Below, piece by piece: positions 9,848-20,624 of a stretch of DNA of 45,482 nt. Source of the DNA: Zygnema cylindricum (taxonomy: Eukaryota; Streptophyta; Zygnematophyceae; Zygnematales; Zygnemataceae); contig JBBHKE010002154.1 in the NCBI GenBank assembly GCA_037447655.1, positions 70,427 through 115,908 on the forward strand. The letters run 5' to 3'. The translations under genes and the position numbers were made by a program. The notes under the pieces were generated by a model. It ran no database searches. It was not told the DNA's origin and saw only the letters and a list, made by a program, of their open reading frames with translations. Numbering within the stretch: position 1 is the first letter of the stretch; each line of letters begins with the position of its first letter.

Positions 9848-11281
9848 TGGGCGGGTACGGGGTACTTTTACCACTTTTCACTCGCTCCCTCATTATTTCC
9901 CATGCATATCTCCGGAGAAGGGAGGGACAAAGAAGGGCATGGTCACGCATCCGAAACCGCATCAACATTTGGGGTGGATTGCAAAGCTTCTAAGCACACC
10001 TTCTCGGACATACCCCCTAAATCTCTCGGTTTCCAAGACCCCGATGAACTCTATCTATGGCGGTGGGCCCTTCTCCTATGTTTCCCAGGCACAATGGACA
10101 GCTGTTAGGCTCGTGTGCGTTTTCGGCACACCTTTATATCACCAAGGATTTTCGAGCCCTTTTGAGCCGGTGCGGTCCTCAAAGTACGGGGGAGTGAGTG
10201 CAACTTGCTGAACAAAATCCTTCTGCTTACCAAACTGAACAAAACGCACTTTATTTCCTTATAAAGGTTTTACGACGGAGTTATTTTGCTTCAAAGATTT
10301 CCATTTTGTTACATGCAACCAGTTCCACCTGTCCCATTAGGGGGTACATTGTGGAATGCCACGTAACTTTTAGGATAGACTTGTTGATTTTACCGTTGGC
10401 TGTCGGTAGGATGTTAGTTCAGGTCCACTAGACGTGCATAGCATATATTACTTTGGGTGAAAATTAGGCGTTTCACGTCAATTCAGGACTTTGTGGCTCA
10501 TGAGTGTATCATAGGAGGACATTTGGCTTCAAATCCAGCAGAAGCTAGTAGCCTAACTTTTTGCCCTAAGTGTAGTAAAGCCTGTTTGGTCTTATGTAAT
10601 AACTATAACAATTTTCTGGTTGCTGATTGGCTTCTGGTGTTGTTTTGACTTTGGCACTTGCAGTAGGACAGACTTTGCTGGTATAAGGCACTTGGGGCCG
10701 AAGGAGACATGTTGTTTTTTTAGTACTGTCTCCTGAGAAAACCCTCAGAGAAATACAATCAATCTTTCTGTTAGAGAACTGTTGCATTTTGTCGTGAACT
10801 CTACTGACATCTTTGTTTTAGATTGTCTTTTGTGGAAATCGTAGCTCAGGTGGGTGGTTGGCACTATCATCTCTTTGGGCCGTTTGGACTTTCGCCATTT
10901 GAAACTTATAAGAGTCTAGTCGGATCAGTACGCGGAACCGAGGGTAGAGGGAGATTCATATTAGTCTTCGGGCAATTTAGAGAGGTTTTTTTTTCTAAGT
11001 TTTGTCTTTGTTGCACTCTAGGGTATGTGAGGTTGCTTCACCATTTTCTTTGATTTCTATCTTTATTTCTATTTTCTGGGGCAAGGTGATATTGTTTAAA
11101 ATGAAAGAGCCGATATTTATTGTTTATATATTTGTGCGTGGGAGTTATTTGTGCACTATTGTGATAGTCCTTGGTTTCTGTCCGAAGTTTTGTGGGCCGG
11201 ATCGGACGACTATCATTCCCTTTCCATCCTTTGGATAATATTCAGGAGTGTAGCATTTAGTGGGCTTCCGATGTATAAGCA
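9848..11281 (+). repeat. Gypsy G1 3' LTR (LTR-a)
   Basis: This begins TGGGCGGGTACGGGGTAC and ends near ATAAGCA at 11281. The same sequence, diverged, recurs at 11288-13043. Shared blocks include the start, GGGGTGGATTGCA, GGTGGGCCCTTCTCCTATG, GCTCGTGTGCGTTTTCGGCACA, GGGGTACATTGTGGAA, TTTCACGTCAATTCAG and GGCAAGGTGATATTGTTTAA. The exact right end is inferred from where the two copies stop matching. Confidence 0.82.
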
Positions 11282-11287
11282 GTTATT

Positions 11288-13043
11288 TGGGGGGGTACGA
11301 GGTACTTTTACCTCTTTTCGCTCGCTGCCTCATTATTTCCCATTCATTTTCCTGGGGAAGGGAGGGACAGAGAAAGGCATGGTCACGCATCACTCGCCAA
11401 TTGCTACACTCACATACCACTCATTTGGGGTGGATTGCAGGTCTTCATTGCACACCTTCTCGAACATCCCCCGTAAATCTCCCGGTTCCAGGACCCCAAT
11501 GCACTCTATTTCTGGAGGTGGGCCCTTCTCCTATGTTTCCCAGACACGCTCGACAAAAATAGCTAAGGAATTTTAATCCGATTAACGCAATTAGAGACAA
11601 GAAGCATAGTGACTAGTTGTGATAAATTGCAAAAAAAAATCCGCACAAAACAAATGTACCGGACATTTGTTTTAACGGCTAATATTAAAAGCCGATTTCG
11701 ATATGACGCCATGGATCATCGCCAAGATCCAACAATGGCCACTTTGGTTGTTTTTGGGTGTGACATGACCTAGCGCCACGTGGCACGATAGAATTGGAAA
11801 GCGCGAATCCCGGAGGTCACGAGAACAAGTCTGGAGGAGATAAACATCCACACCATGGTGTCAAGCTCGTGTGCATTTTCGGCACATTTGCACTCCCAAG
11901 AGATCCATGGCCTCTTCCCACCATGTACGGCCTCTAACCTACAGAGAAGGGGGAGGACAACCTTCCAAATCAGAAATTTGTATTTTCACCGTGGAGTACA
12001 ACGCGTTTGAGTTCACCTTAAACGGAGGTCGAACTGCGGAGTTCGTCCGGTGCAAAGGTGGCGGCTTCATTACATGGCATCCGTACTATGTAGCTCTATC
12101 GGAGGGGTACATTGTGGAACGACACGCAACATTTGTGATTTTCCTGTAGATCTTGCTGTTACCTGTCTGTAGGATGTTAGTTCATGCCCAACAGGATGTT
12201 AGTTCATGCCCAACAGACGGGCACGTTTCACGTCAATTCAGTACTTTGTTGCTTACTAGTGTACCATAGGGGGACCTTTGGCTGTCAATTCAGCCGCAGC
12301 CAGTCGCCTAACTTTTTGCTCTGAGTGTAGTACACCCTGTTTTGTCTTATGTCCGTACGATAACAATTGCTGGCCGCTGATTGGATTTTAGTATTGCTTT
12401 GACTTTGGTAGGTGCAATAGGACAGACTTTGGTTCCATAAGACACTTGAAGCCGAAGGAGACAGGTTGCTTTTTCAGTACTGTCTCCTAAGAAAACCTCG
12501 CCAGAGATTAGAATCAACCTTTTCTGTTGGAGAACTGTTGCATTTTGTCGTTGACTCTATTTGCCATCTTTCTTTTGGAATGTCTATTTAGGAGACCGTA
12601 GCTCTGGTGGGTTGTTAGCTCTATCCTCTCTTTGGGCGGTTTGGACTTTGGCTGTTTGAAACTTAGAAGAGTCGTGTTGGATCTGTACGGCAGAACCAAG
12701 GGGTGAGGGAGACTCATACCTGTCTTCGGGGCCATTGGGAGAGTTTCTTTTTTATGAGTTTGGTCTCTTAGTTGCACTCTAAGGTATGTTCGCTCGCTTC
12801 ACCATTATCATTGACTTCTATCTTTATTTCTATTCTTTGGGGCAAGGTGATATTGTTTAATCTAAAAGAGCCAATCTTTAATGTTTCTATATTTCTTCGT
12901 GGGACTTATTTGTGTAATCTTGTGGTCATCTTTGATTTCTGTCTGGAGTTCTTGTAGGCCGGATCGGAGGACTATCATTCCCTTTCTATTCTTTCGAGAG
13001 TGGTTTCCGGTGTAGCATTTAATAGGCTCCTGGCGGATAAGCA
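11288..13043 (+). repeat. Gypsy G2 5' LTR (LTR-b)
   Basis: This starts TGGGGGGGTACGAGGTAC and ends GGATAAGCA. It is about 320 bp longer than LTR-a, mainly because of an extra segment at about 11555-11865. No tRNA 3'-end PBS (TGG...) is recognised directly after it. The following bases CAGTAGTGAAAAAGCC do not match a primer that I can name. Confidence 0.8.
11555..11865 (+). repeat. Extra U3-like segment inside LTR-b
   Basis: This stretch is absent from LTR-a. It contains a perfect 11-bp hairpin, AAAACAAATGT-ACCGG-ACATTTGTTTT (11647-11673). It then has GCCACGTGGCACG, resembling the U3 of the C-type copia LTR (36205-36240 and 36345), which has CACAAAACAAAT...ACATTTGTTT followed by ACACGTGGCATC. 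It may be an inserted copia-like U3 fragment or a MITE. Confidence 0.5.
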
Positions 13044-13144
13044 CAGTAGTGAAAAAGCCAATGTCTCCTTTTGAGTTAAAGAGGATAGCTGGTTAGGGTA
13101 GTGTACTTTTATAAGGAGATTTAGCTCCTCTTTTCAGGTCAGTC
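13044..13144 (+). other. Gypsy G2 leader between LTR and gag
   Basis: About 100 bp of untranslated leader that ends just before the first gag ATG (13145). It contains the stretch TAAGGAGATTTAGCTCCTC, including an imperfect inverted repeat. No further feature is seen. Confidence 0.5.
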
Positions 13145-14540
13145 ATGGGCGGAGGGGATGATCAGGATCATGACTTTACAGTTGTCAGTCAGGAAGAGCA
13201 GGAGAGGCAAGAAGCAGTGGCTCAAAAGGAAGAGTCGCAGGTGCCCCAGAAAGCAATCCCCTTTGATTTCGCTTTAAACATATAGCAGTTTCTCAAGGGA
13301 ATGATGCTTATGACTGTCATAGTTGAGACTCCTCCCAAACAGCCAGAGAATCAACCGTCTCCCCCACCTCCGCCGGTCTTTTCCCGCGAGAAATTCCCTA
13401 CATTGTCTGAGGCCATCAAGGCTACGGCCATGGAGAAGAAGGAACGATAGGTTGGAGCTCCTCAATCCCGCAAGAAGGTTCTGCCACATAAGGAAACGAT
13501 TCCTGGACCACTTCTTGAAGTGGTACGGTATACCAGGTCTAAAGCTCCATTAGTGTAGACGTACGTGGATCCTGAATTCTTGTAAGATCCTAGTTGGTAA
13601 GGTCGCAAGGAACTTTTAGCTCTACACAACATCCATGAGTTAAAGGTAAAAAATGAGCCAGCGGGTTGCCAGAAAACCGACCCATCATACCCCAGAGGAG
13701 GTGTAGTGAAACCGGCACTGAGAGCAAATCTTCAACCTCCTCCCCAGCAACAGGGGAGGACAGCACTCGTCAACAGCCCACCCTATCTCGAGAAATGCCA
13801 CCAGTAAAAGTCTAGAGGGGGAAACTTCGCGGGGAAAGGCCGGAAATTGCCGTGTTAAAGAGATTTCGTTCAACCATAGGGATAGAAAGGCCATTCGCCC
13901 CTTAGCAAAAAGGAGTTTCTTCTTTCACCACTTTCCCATTTCTCCCCAATGTCGGTGGTTCGACATCCGCGATTACATCACCGAGACCCAACCCCGAGGT
14001 ACCGGTTATGACTGGTCGTGTGGAGCAATACCCGAAAGTGGTGGATATCTTGCGATCTCGATCGCTACTCTACCGGACCCGTCACGCATGGATGTTGAAG
14101 AAGCTGTTAAATTGGAACAAGATCTTCTCCTAATATAGAAGGCTAAACGGAGATCAGGGGGATCCTTAGGGGACAAGTATCTCTTTCTTTTAGGACATGT
14201 ATATCGGTAGAAAGACAACCTCCGGCACAAGCCACCCCTCTTGCCACGCGAGATCTCAAGGCCTCACCGGAACCCGGACAAAAATCTCCTCTTGAGGGAG
14301 AAGGGGCGGACACAACAGGAGCTAACAAAAACGGGTTGGGTGCAGATCCACCGAGTAATCTGGTAGCTGCATCCATTGTGCTTCCTACTTTTGTCGCGGT
14401 AGCGGGATCTTCCACAGTGGAGGCCATGGTACAACTACAACTCAACAGGAGACTCCACATTTCACTCGGGCTGAACACTCCTCCTCCATCACCACCTCAC
14501 GTTTCCTCTCCTTCCTCTTCTTTCTCCCCAGCTGCAGCAG
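13145..14540 (+). pseudogene. Gypsy G2 gag, N-terminal region (broken)
   Basis: The frame opens with ATG at 13145, giving MGGGDDQDHDFTVVSQEEQERQEAV over 46 codons to a TAG at 13283, then continues in the same frame with a proline-rich stretch (ETPPKQPENQPSPPPPPVF) and another TAG. The acidic and proline-rich composition fits the variable N-terminus of a plant gypsy Gag, but no named domain is recognised. Downstream to 14540 only short frames survive. I assign it to gag by position between LTR and the gag core. Confidence 0.55.
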
Positions 14541-14543
14541 TCC

Positions 14544-15737
14544 GTGGGTCTATGGATCCGCCTGTTCTTCCTTACAAATACACCACATACTCACCTCCTC
14601 ACCGACGATCCACATCCTCCAGTGTCGGAACGCCTCCTCACGAGGATCTCTAAAGGCGGCACAGAAGACAAACACCCTTTAGGAGCAGTCTCACCAGCTC
14701 TGTTTGTCAGTCCCACCGGACAGACTTCACCACGGTCCCTCAGTACTACAGAGGAGGAAAAGAAAACGTGGGACGTCTGGATCCTCATAGAGGATAACTA
14801 TGGGATTACTTTCTCTGATTTCTACCTGCTAAGGAAATCTTTCACACAATCCGAAATTAATAAATACAATGGGGGAGCAATACCACCAGATTTCAAAACA
14901 ACTCTTTTTCCAATGATGGTCAATTATTTAGCCGGAGGGGCATTGGCCAATTAGAAGGAGCGTCAACCATTGTTGATGGCCCCTAGCATCAAAACATCAG
15001 ATCCAGACTAGGACGCCGATGTCTTTCAGGCAGCCGCCGAGTTGGCCGCCGCCGCCGTAGCTCTTATCACAACCACGTTCACTATGGACATGAAGCTGCA
15101 GGCCCAAGGTAGGGCCTATGTAAATAATCTCCAAGCAGTACAAGCCGCCGAGGCCGCCACTCGGATGATTGCCAACCCCATTCCCTGCACGACTCTCCTA
15201 GACGCATGGAGACTCATTTATACACAAAGGAACGAAACAGCAATCAAGGAGTTCACCGACTTCCAATGTTTAAAGAATGAAACTCCTCAGACTTTGTTCA
15301 ACTGCCTCTCCAGCCTCTGTTAGAAGACAAAATTGTCCACCATTGATACGCCAGCAATGGCTACCAAATACTATGTGGTTGTTCGAAATTCATTCGGGCC
15401 AACATGGCAAGCAGTTGTGGACAATTGGAGTGCCAGTCAGGCTATACACAACAGGAATCCTACGGTACAAGAAATTTCATTGGCGGCAATGAAGTTATAT
15501 GATCATTTTGTCAACTGTGAGGCGAGAGAAAAGGTTGTTACCGAAAAAGCAAGATCCAACTTTGCAGGTTTTGCGGGGGAATCACCTCTCAGCCAAGAGG
15601 AACATACTGAACTTCAAGCTTTGCGGAAGCTTAAAGGGAAACAAGAAGGTGCAACAAAACCCGAACCCGCAATGGGGGCAGATGAAAAAGTTTATCTTTA
15701 CAATTGGTTGAACTGCAACCAAACTTGTCACGGGTAG
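14544..15737 (+). pseudogene. Gypsy G2 gag core (broken)
   Basis: Three open pieces in changing frames (14544-14954, 15042-15323, 15333-15737) form a capsid-like region. Recognisable features are TWDVWILIEDNYGITFSDFYLL, an Ala-rich helix, LLDAWRLIYTQRNETAIKEFTDFQ followed by LKNETPQTLFNCLSSL (the pattern of retrotransposon gag: aromatic-rich helix, then ETP plus RL-type helix), and YYVVVRNSFGPTWQAVVDNW. A TAG separates adjacent pieces each time. The match to the Retrotrans_gag family is by pattern only. Confidence 0.65.
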
Positions 15738-15914
15738 AAAAGATGCCCCAAAAAACTCAACCCATAACTCTCAATTAAGTAAAAAGAGTTTGAGAAAAAA
15801 CGTGCAGAAAGAACCCGGAGGCAACAGGAACGCAGGCAAGGAGGCGGAGGAGGGGATCGCACGCCGATCACTAGAGACAGCTATAAACCTACTCCCCGCT
15901 CTGAAACGACAAAA

Positions 15915-16328
15915 ATGTCTCAATCCCAGTTGAGACAAATCAGACTTCCTAAATTTGATGATGCTCAAATCTCAAATGAGCTAAGGGGGAAGTATACAAC
16001 TGAGGGGTCGAAATGTGAGGCTTGTGGTTTCATGGGGCACAAAGAAAGGCAATGTTTCCAAAAGAACAGGATCCAAAATGAAATGTTGCAATACACCCTG
16101 TTCACAGGCAAAGGGGAAACAACCGTTAATCCTCTGCCACTTCAACTTTTGTATCCACGGGAACGCCGATCTCTCGGTGAACCAAGACCCACTACGATGA
16201 TACAAGAACAACTCATCCAGCAACAAGCCACTCAAATGGAAGCCTTCGCACCAAAACTAGCTGATCTCTACTTGGGATCAAGTGCTCGCACCTCCCGACC
16301 TCTGATGGAAGCTCAGAAACTTCAGTAA
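15915..16328 (+). pseudogene. Gypsy G2 gag zinc-knuckle segment
   Basis: This is a 137-codon open stretch with a clean retroviral-type zinc knuckle CEACGFMGHKERQC (16014-16055), spacing C-x2-C-x4-H-x4-C. It binds nucleic acid in the assembled particle. It starts MSQSQLRQIRLPKFDD and ends at a TAA after a glutamine-rich stretch. It is probably continuous with the gag core upstream before decay. Only one knuckle is seen. Confidence 0.8.
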
Positions 16329-16379
16329 CTAAAACAAGAACTGCTGCAAAAGCTGGCAGAGCTGGAAAAGCAAACCACG

Positions 16380-17158
16380 ATGGGGGGTGATGACGATGAC
16401 CTAATGGGATGGGATATGGAACCTAGAAATGCTCATCATGCGCGCATATTACTGTTAGGAACCTGGAATGTTGGAGTAGGGGATAGTCGTAAGCAACTGG
16501 GATGTACAACGTCCTCCTACAGAAAGGACAAACAGCAGATTGAACGAGGGGACCACAGCCGCAAAGCCACCGGTCCTTTATCCTTCACACCCAGAGCGGT
16601 CCTCATGAACAATGACATTGGGTTGGGCCTAAAGCCGACTCATCCGCCTCCTCCAACTTTAAAGAAACTTCCTCCTGGTTTCAAAGATTTTAAGAAACCT
16701 CAGCGGGAAAAAGATCCTTCAACTATTGAGACAGATTAGGAATGGTTCAACCAATACCTGGCTGAAAGACCAAACAACGATCCTCCGATTACACCTCCAA
16801 TAGGGAATTCTGACGAGGAAAGTGAGGAAGAAAGGGGGTGGAACAGGAAAAATCTGAAGACGATGATTCACCCATTTCATCGCCCAAAGCTCTCCCTTCT
16901 TCCTCCAAGCCGGCAGTAATGGTGTTACGGCACTTGATGCCCTACGCTCTGACTCACATCAAAACGCTAGCCTCCTCCCACAATTTGCCCGAAGAAACAC
17001 TCATACAGGCATTAGGGGAAGAGATTCACAGAACGAGAGAAAGGGTCGCGTTGGTAGAACCACCCAAAACAAGCTTCATGGCGGCAGAACCAAAAACTTC
17101 TATGGCGGATAGAGAATCTTATGCCCTGTCGGTGGCTCTTACTCTTAAAAGGACGGGA
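16380..17158 (+). pseudogene. Gypsy G2 gag-protease linker
   Basis: Two open pieces (16380-16739 and 16838-17248) have low-complexity proline- and acid-rich sequence (PTHPPPPTLKKLPPGF, SEDDDSPISSPKALPSSSKP). They then approach the protease with ESYALSVALTLKRTGKFKLSGYGG. No domain is recognised other than the approach to protease. Confidence 0.5.
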
Positions 17159-17243
17159 AAATTTAAACTCAGTGGATACGGCGGGTATCAAGATGCTGTA
17201 CGAGAAATTTTAAACTCAGTGGATATGGCGGGTATCAAGATGT
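17159..17243 (+). repeat. Tandem duplication just before the gypsy protease
   Basis: The sequence AAATTTAAACTCAGTGGATA with the following GGCGGGTATCAAGATG (17159-17195) is repeated about 48 bp later (17207-17243) with two small differences, one an extra T. The second copy is the one that leads into the protease frame. The duplication shifts the frame. Confidence 0.85.
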
Positions 17244-17769
17244 CGTAGTAGACACCGGAGCTCTCCCGAATCTCATAACCACATCAGCATTACAACAACT
17301 GCCTAAGGACCTTTGGCCAAAAATCAGTCGAAGTGACATCTGCCTGAGTACGTTCAACAGTGGGAGCCAACCAGTATAAGGCATCATCAAAGCAATGGAA
17401 ATTGAGTTTGCTGATGACGCGGGCCAATACATACTAATTCAACTCCCCTTCCTAGTGGTGGAAGGTAAGCAGTTTGAAATTTTGCTGGGTATGGCTACTT
17501 GGACCAGGTTGAACATGGAATTGAGCGTGTGGAAGGAAGAAATTACAGTTTTAGACCCGGAGGACCCAATTGGCACCAAAGTGGAGAAAAAGGCAAGAGG
17601 AGAAAAAATCACAAAATTACATTCAGAGAGCACACTGGACCCAAGAGTTTCCTCAATGGGAGAAGGCGGAAGCTCAGAACAGGAAATTGTCAATAGCAGC
17701 AATTTTGCATCCGAGCAAGGGACAAATCCACATGTAGAGCTTAAATTCGACATCTCCCCCTGGGGTCGA
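17200..17769 (+). pseudogene. Gypsy G2 aspartic protease (broken)
   Basis: This is a retropepsin domain. The active site is VVVDTGALPNLIT, with DTG at 17251-17259. The C-terminal conserved segment is FLVVEGKQFEILLGMATW (Ile-Leu-Gly, near 17485). A TAA at about 17378 separates the two halves (SQPV then GIIKAM). The stretch after it (to 17769) is a polar linker toward RT, cut off by copia A2. Confidence 0.82.
17765..17769. repeat. Target-site duplication of copia A2 (left)
   Basis: GTCGA directly precedes the 5' LTR. The same GTCGA follows the 3' LTR at 23637-23641. The match is perfect at 5 bp. Confidence 0.93.
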
Positions 17770-18801
17770 TGCAGAAATTAATTGTCCGTTTAAAGTATTT
17801 TTTAGGTCTAAATAGAAATATAGAAAGAAGACGAGGCAGTCTACCTCTAACTTCTCTCTCCAACTCTCAAACTTGTTGCAATCACTAAAGCTAGAGCCAT
17901 GGCTACCTAGGCTATCCAGAGTTTTACTGGAAATATATATTAGTTAGGGGTTTATTTTACTTAAAGGATATGAGCCGGCCACAGGATTTGATCTTGGTAC
18001 CTGCCGAACGGCAAGCTGCCGGTAGCCGATAGACTTAACCGTTAAGGCTTTAGCTAGTGTTACGTACTATATGGTTTGATTTTTAGTTCTACATTAACAA
18101 GTAGGATAATTCATTTAACTAATACTATTTACGGGATACATAGAATTATTAATGTAAAGTACGGATAATGAAGACGAATACTGCGCATTTGTTTCTTTAG
18201 CGAAACGAATACCGCGCAGGTATTTATTACGGCTACGATTAAATGTAAATTTAATCGCACGGCCGGAATGAACGCCGAGATCGCGAAAGAGAATTTTGAC
18301 GGTTTGTGGTCATCGCCACATCGGATGACACTTGGCAAAGTTACATTAGATCGTGGTATCTCCGGAGATTACGGCACAGAATCCGGATATGACATGTGTC
18401 CACATTTAGGCCATATCGTACAATGCATGTACAAAAAGTACACCGGCAGCTGTACTTTTGTGTACGAAAGTATAATATGATTGGCTCCGTACATCAATAG
18501 ATAGAGTCTGTGAAAGAGATAGGACTTAGAAAAATTAGGAGATAGGATCCTCTCTCCCAGAGAGCTTCTGTACAAAAGGTCAACTTTGACCCTCCATAAC
18601 TTACTGCTCAGGGGAGCAAATTCATAGATTCTTTTTGCTATCGACTCAAGGGAGTCTTCCCTTTACAAACGTGAAGGTGGTCAGAATTATTGTCTGCCAG
18701 GGTAGTAGTTATTCTTGCTGAAACACAAAGGGCTCAAGGTTAAACTAGAGGCTTCTTGGAAGCTGTCCACTCTGAGGACTTATGGAGGTCTCAGAGTTTC
18801 A
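17770..18801 (+). repeat. 5' LTR of copia A2
   Basis: TGCAGAAATT...TTTCA. Contains the twin GTAC motif GTACAAAAAGTAC (18429-18441), CAAT-like ATTGG at 18480, and hairpins H1 (TGCTC-AGGG-GAGCA) and H2 (GACTC-AAGG-GAGTC). The gag-frame ATG lies at 18782 within U5. Confidence 0.93.
17974..18050 (-). other. tRNA-like segment in A2 5' LTR, antisense
   Basis: On the minus strand TTAACGGTTAAG (box A-like) is followed by AAGATCAAATCC (box B-like, degraded). Same module as in all A LTRs. Confidence 0.5.
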
Positions 18802-19800
18802 GGTTATGGGTCCACCCTCTAGGGTACCAATCTTTCATGGAACTGGCTTCATATACTGGGAAAGTATGATGATAGAATCTCTATGCGAAAAAAGGTTTTG
18901 GGGGATAGTGAGGGGAAGGTTGGGGCGTCCATCAAGTCTTGGAAACCTTCCAGGGTTTGGGGGATGCAGATTCACCTGAAAAGAGGATCCACCTTTAACG
19001 GAGGAAACAAAGGAATGAGAGGTGGTGGACAAAGGAAAAGAGAAGGAGACGACCACACCAATAGCAACTGGTTCGCCATTCATGTCACCTATTCCGACGA
19101 ACGAGGAGAATGATACTGAAACTTAGGACTTCAACAATATGGCGGCAAAGCACTTCATCCTACGCCATCTCACTCAAGGACTTGCATGTCCTCATTTGCA
19201 GGTAGAAAGGGCATCCGATCTTTGGATGGCTCTCATAGAGATGTACCGAAGTGGTACGATTCAGCAACAACAGTTGGCTGATCATAAAGTTAATGAGTAT
19301 GTATACAAAGGGGGGAAGATGTTGGATTTTTGCAATGAACTTCCTACACTCTTCATGGAGCTAGAGATTGCGGGAAAAGATTTTAGTGAAAAAGAAAAAG
19401 TTAATTGTTTATTGATGAAGTTACCCGGTGAGTTCGAGAACATAGTCAACCGTGTGCATGACTTGTCGGACTCAAGATGGATATGGAACTCAATGGTAGG
19501 GATGATTCTCGTTCGAGAGAATACGATTGAGATCCGAAGGGGAGGAAAGATTGGCCAAGCCTTGGCAACAACGACCGATTGGAGGAACAAGGATTCCCAG
19601 AAACCAGTCGGAAACTATGGGGGTAGGGAGCAGAAAAACACGCTGACGAGTTCGAACGAAGGGCTCCCAAAGGTTTATGTCATTTTTGTAAGAAACCGGG
19701 TCACTATATGGCAGAGTGCACTAAGCTAACCGAGCTTCGGTTAAAGGAGGGGCAGACCGGTGGTACCCCGAGAGGAAAGAAAAAGCCCTTGTCACACAGG
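18782..19800 (+). pseudogene. Copia A2 gag with zinc knuckle (broken)
   Basis: The frame starts in U5 (MEVSEFQVMGPP...), crosses the PBS and continues as RVPIFHGTGFIYWESMM to a stop at 18977. The second part (from 19139) has FILRHLTQGLACPHLQVERASDLWMALIEMYRSGTIQ and CLLMKLPGEFENIVN. The zinc knuckle CHFCKKPGHYMAEC is at 19678-19719 (C-x2-C-x4-H-x4-C) in a different frame. Then the tail SHRYLRRNPR runs directly into integrase because of the deletion. Gag is thus split in at least three pieces. Confidence 0.85.
18802..18816 (+). other. Half-tRNA primer-binding site of A2
   Basis: GGTTATGGGTCCACC directly follows TTTCA. It is 14 of 15 complementary to the anticodon arm of plant tRNA-iMet (one C to T change). 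The embedded ATG (18806-18808) is in frame with the upstream U5 ATG (18782) and with gag. Confidence 0.88.
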
Positions 19801-20610
19801 TACTTGAGGCGAAATCCGAGGATGTGGCATAGGAGGCTTGGGCATGTGAATCTAGATAAGTTAAGAGAGATGAAAAAGATGGGAGTGGTGGAAGGGATTC
19901 AGTTCAATGAGAGTGATGATATAAGTGATTGTAGTGGATGTGCTTAAGGTAAAGCACACAAATTACCCTTTCCTAAAACAACCAACTATAAGGGAGAAAA
20001 AATTATAGATCTAGCACACACAGATATTTGGTGACCGGCTATAGTGCCCTCACCAGGGGGAAAGAGAATAATGATGACTATCACTGATGATTGGTCTCGC
20101 TATTCCCGGGTGTATTTTTTAAATATAAGTCATAAACTCAAGATTGCTTTAGACAATATAAAGCATTGAGTGAAAAACTCCATGAAACTCCAATCAAGAG
20201 AGTAATGAGTGACAATGGTGAGGAGTATACTTCTAACCAGTTTGAGGATTTTCTGAGGGAAGATGGAGTCCAACACCAAAAGACAGTTCCAGAAAACCCG
20301 GAACAGAATGGGGTAGCTGAAAGGTTAAATAGAACACTAAGTGATAGGGCTAGAAGTATGTTGTCAGATAAAAAGATGTGAAAAATGTTTTGGGCAGAAG
20401 CAATGAACTGTGCTAATTACCTCAAAAATAGAGTTCTTACTTCAGCTTTAAAAGATCAAACACCTTATGAGAGATGGACAGGCCGGAAACTATACTTATC
20501 TCACTTAAAGGTTTTCGACAGCCAAGTTTTCAGTCTAGACACAAATCGATCCAATAGGAAGCTAGATCCTAAAGGAAAATCAGGATAATTATTAGGATAT
20601 GATGAGGATG
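19801..20610 (+). pseudogene. Copia A2 integrase (broken), fused to gag tail
   Basis: The integrase zinc region MWHRRLGHVNLDKLREMKK...DISDCSGCA follows gag residues RYLRRNPR with no protease between. The core follows with ITDDWSRYSRVYF, VMSDNGEEYTSNQFEDFL (second Asp) and PENPEQNGVAERLNRTL (catalytic Glu), then AMNCANYLKNRVLTSALKDQTPYERW. TAA at 19945-19947 and a TGA at 20379-20381 break it. The order before RT fits Ty1/copia. Confidence 0.87.
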
Positions 20611-20624
20611 TTAAAGGATATAGA

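Larger units (their letters stand above)
414..11281 (+). mobile_element. Ty3/gypsy element G1, decayed, split by copia A1
   Basis: This is the 3' part of a gypsy element in the order RT, RNase H, integrase, 3' LTR, which is the Ty3/gypsy order. Its 5' part is missing because copia LTR A0 abuts it at 413/414. It is split between RNase H and the RH-IN linker by copia A1: the gypsy sequence stops at 1694 and resumes at 8135 with a near-perfect 5-bp duplication. The homologous uninterrupted stretch of G2 (around 25040-25080) shows that the two halves were contiguous. Stops and frameshifts are present in every domain, so it cannot be autonomous. Confidence 0.9.

Noticed and set aside
11288-13043. 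Two gypsy LTRs as an artefact of duplicated assembly
   Set aside because: The copies differ at many positions and in length (1434 and 1756 bp), so they are not a duplicated contig end.
13274-13894. Minus-strand frames opposite gypsy gag
   Set aside because: Shadows of the gag strand; no motif, and similarity of the plus-strand order to gypsy is clear.
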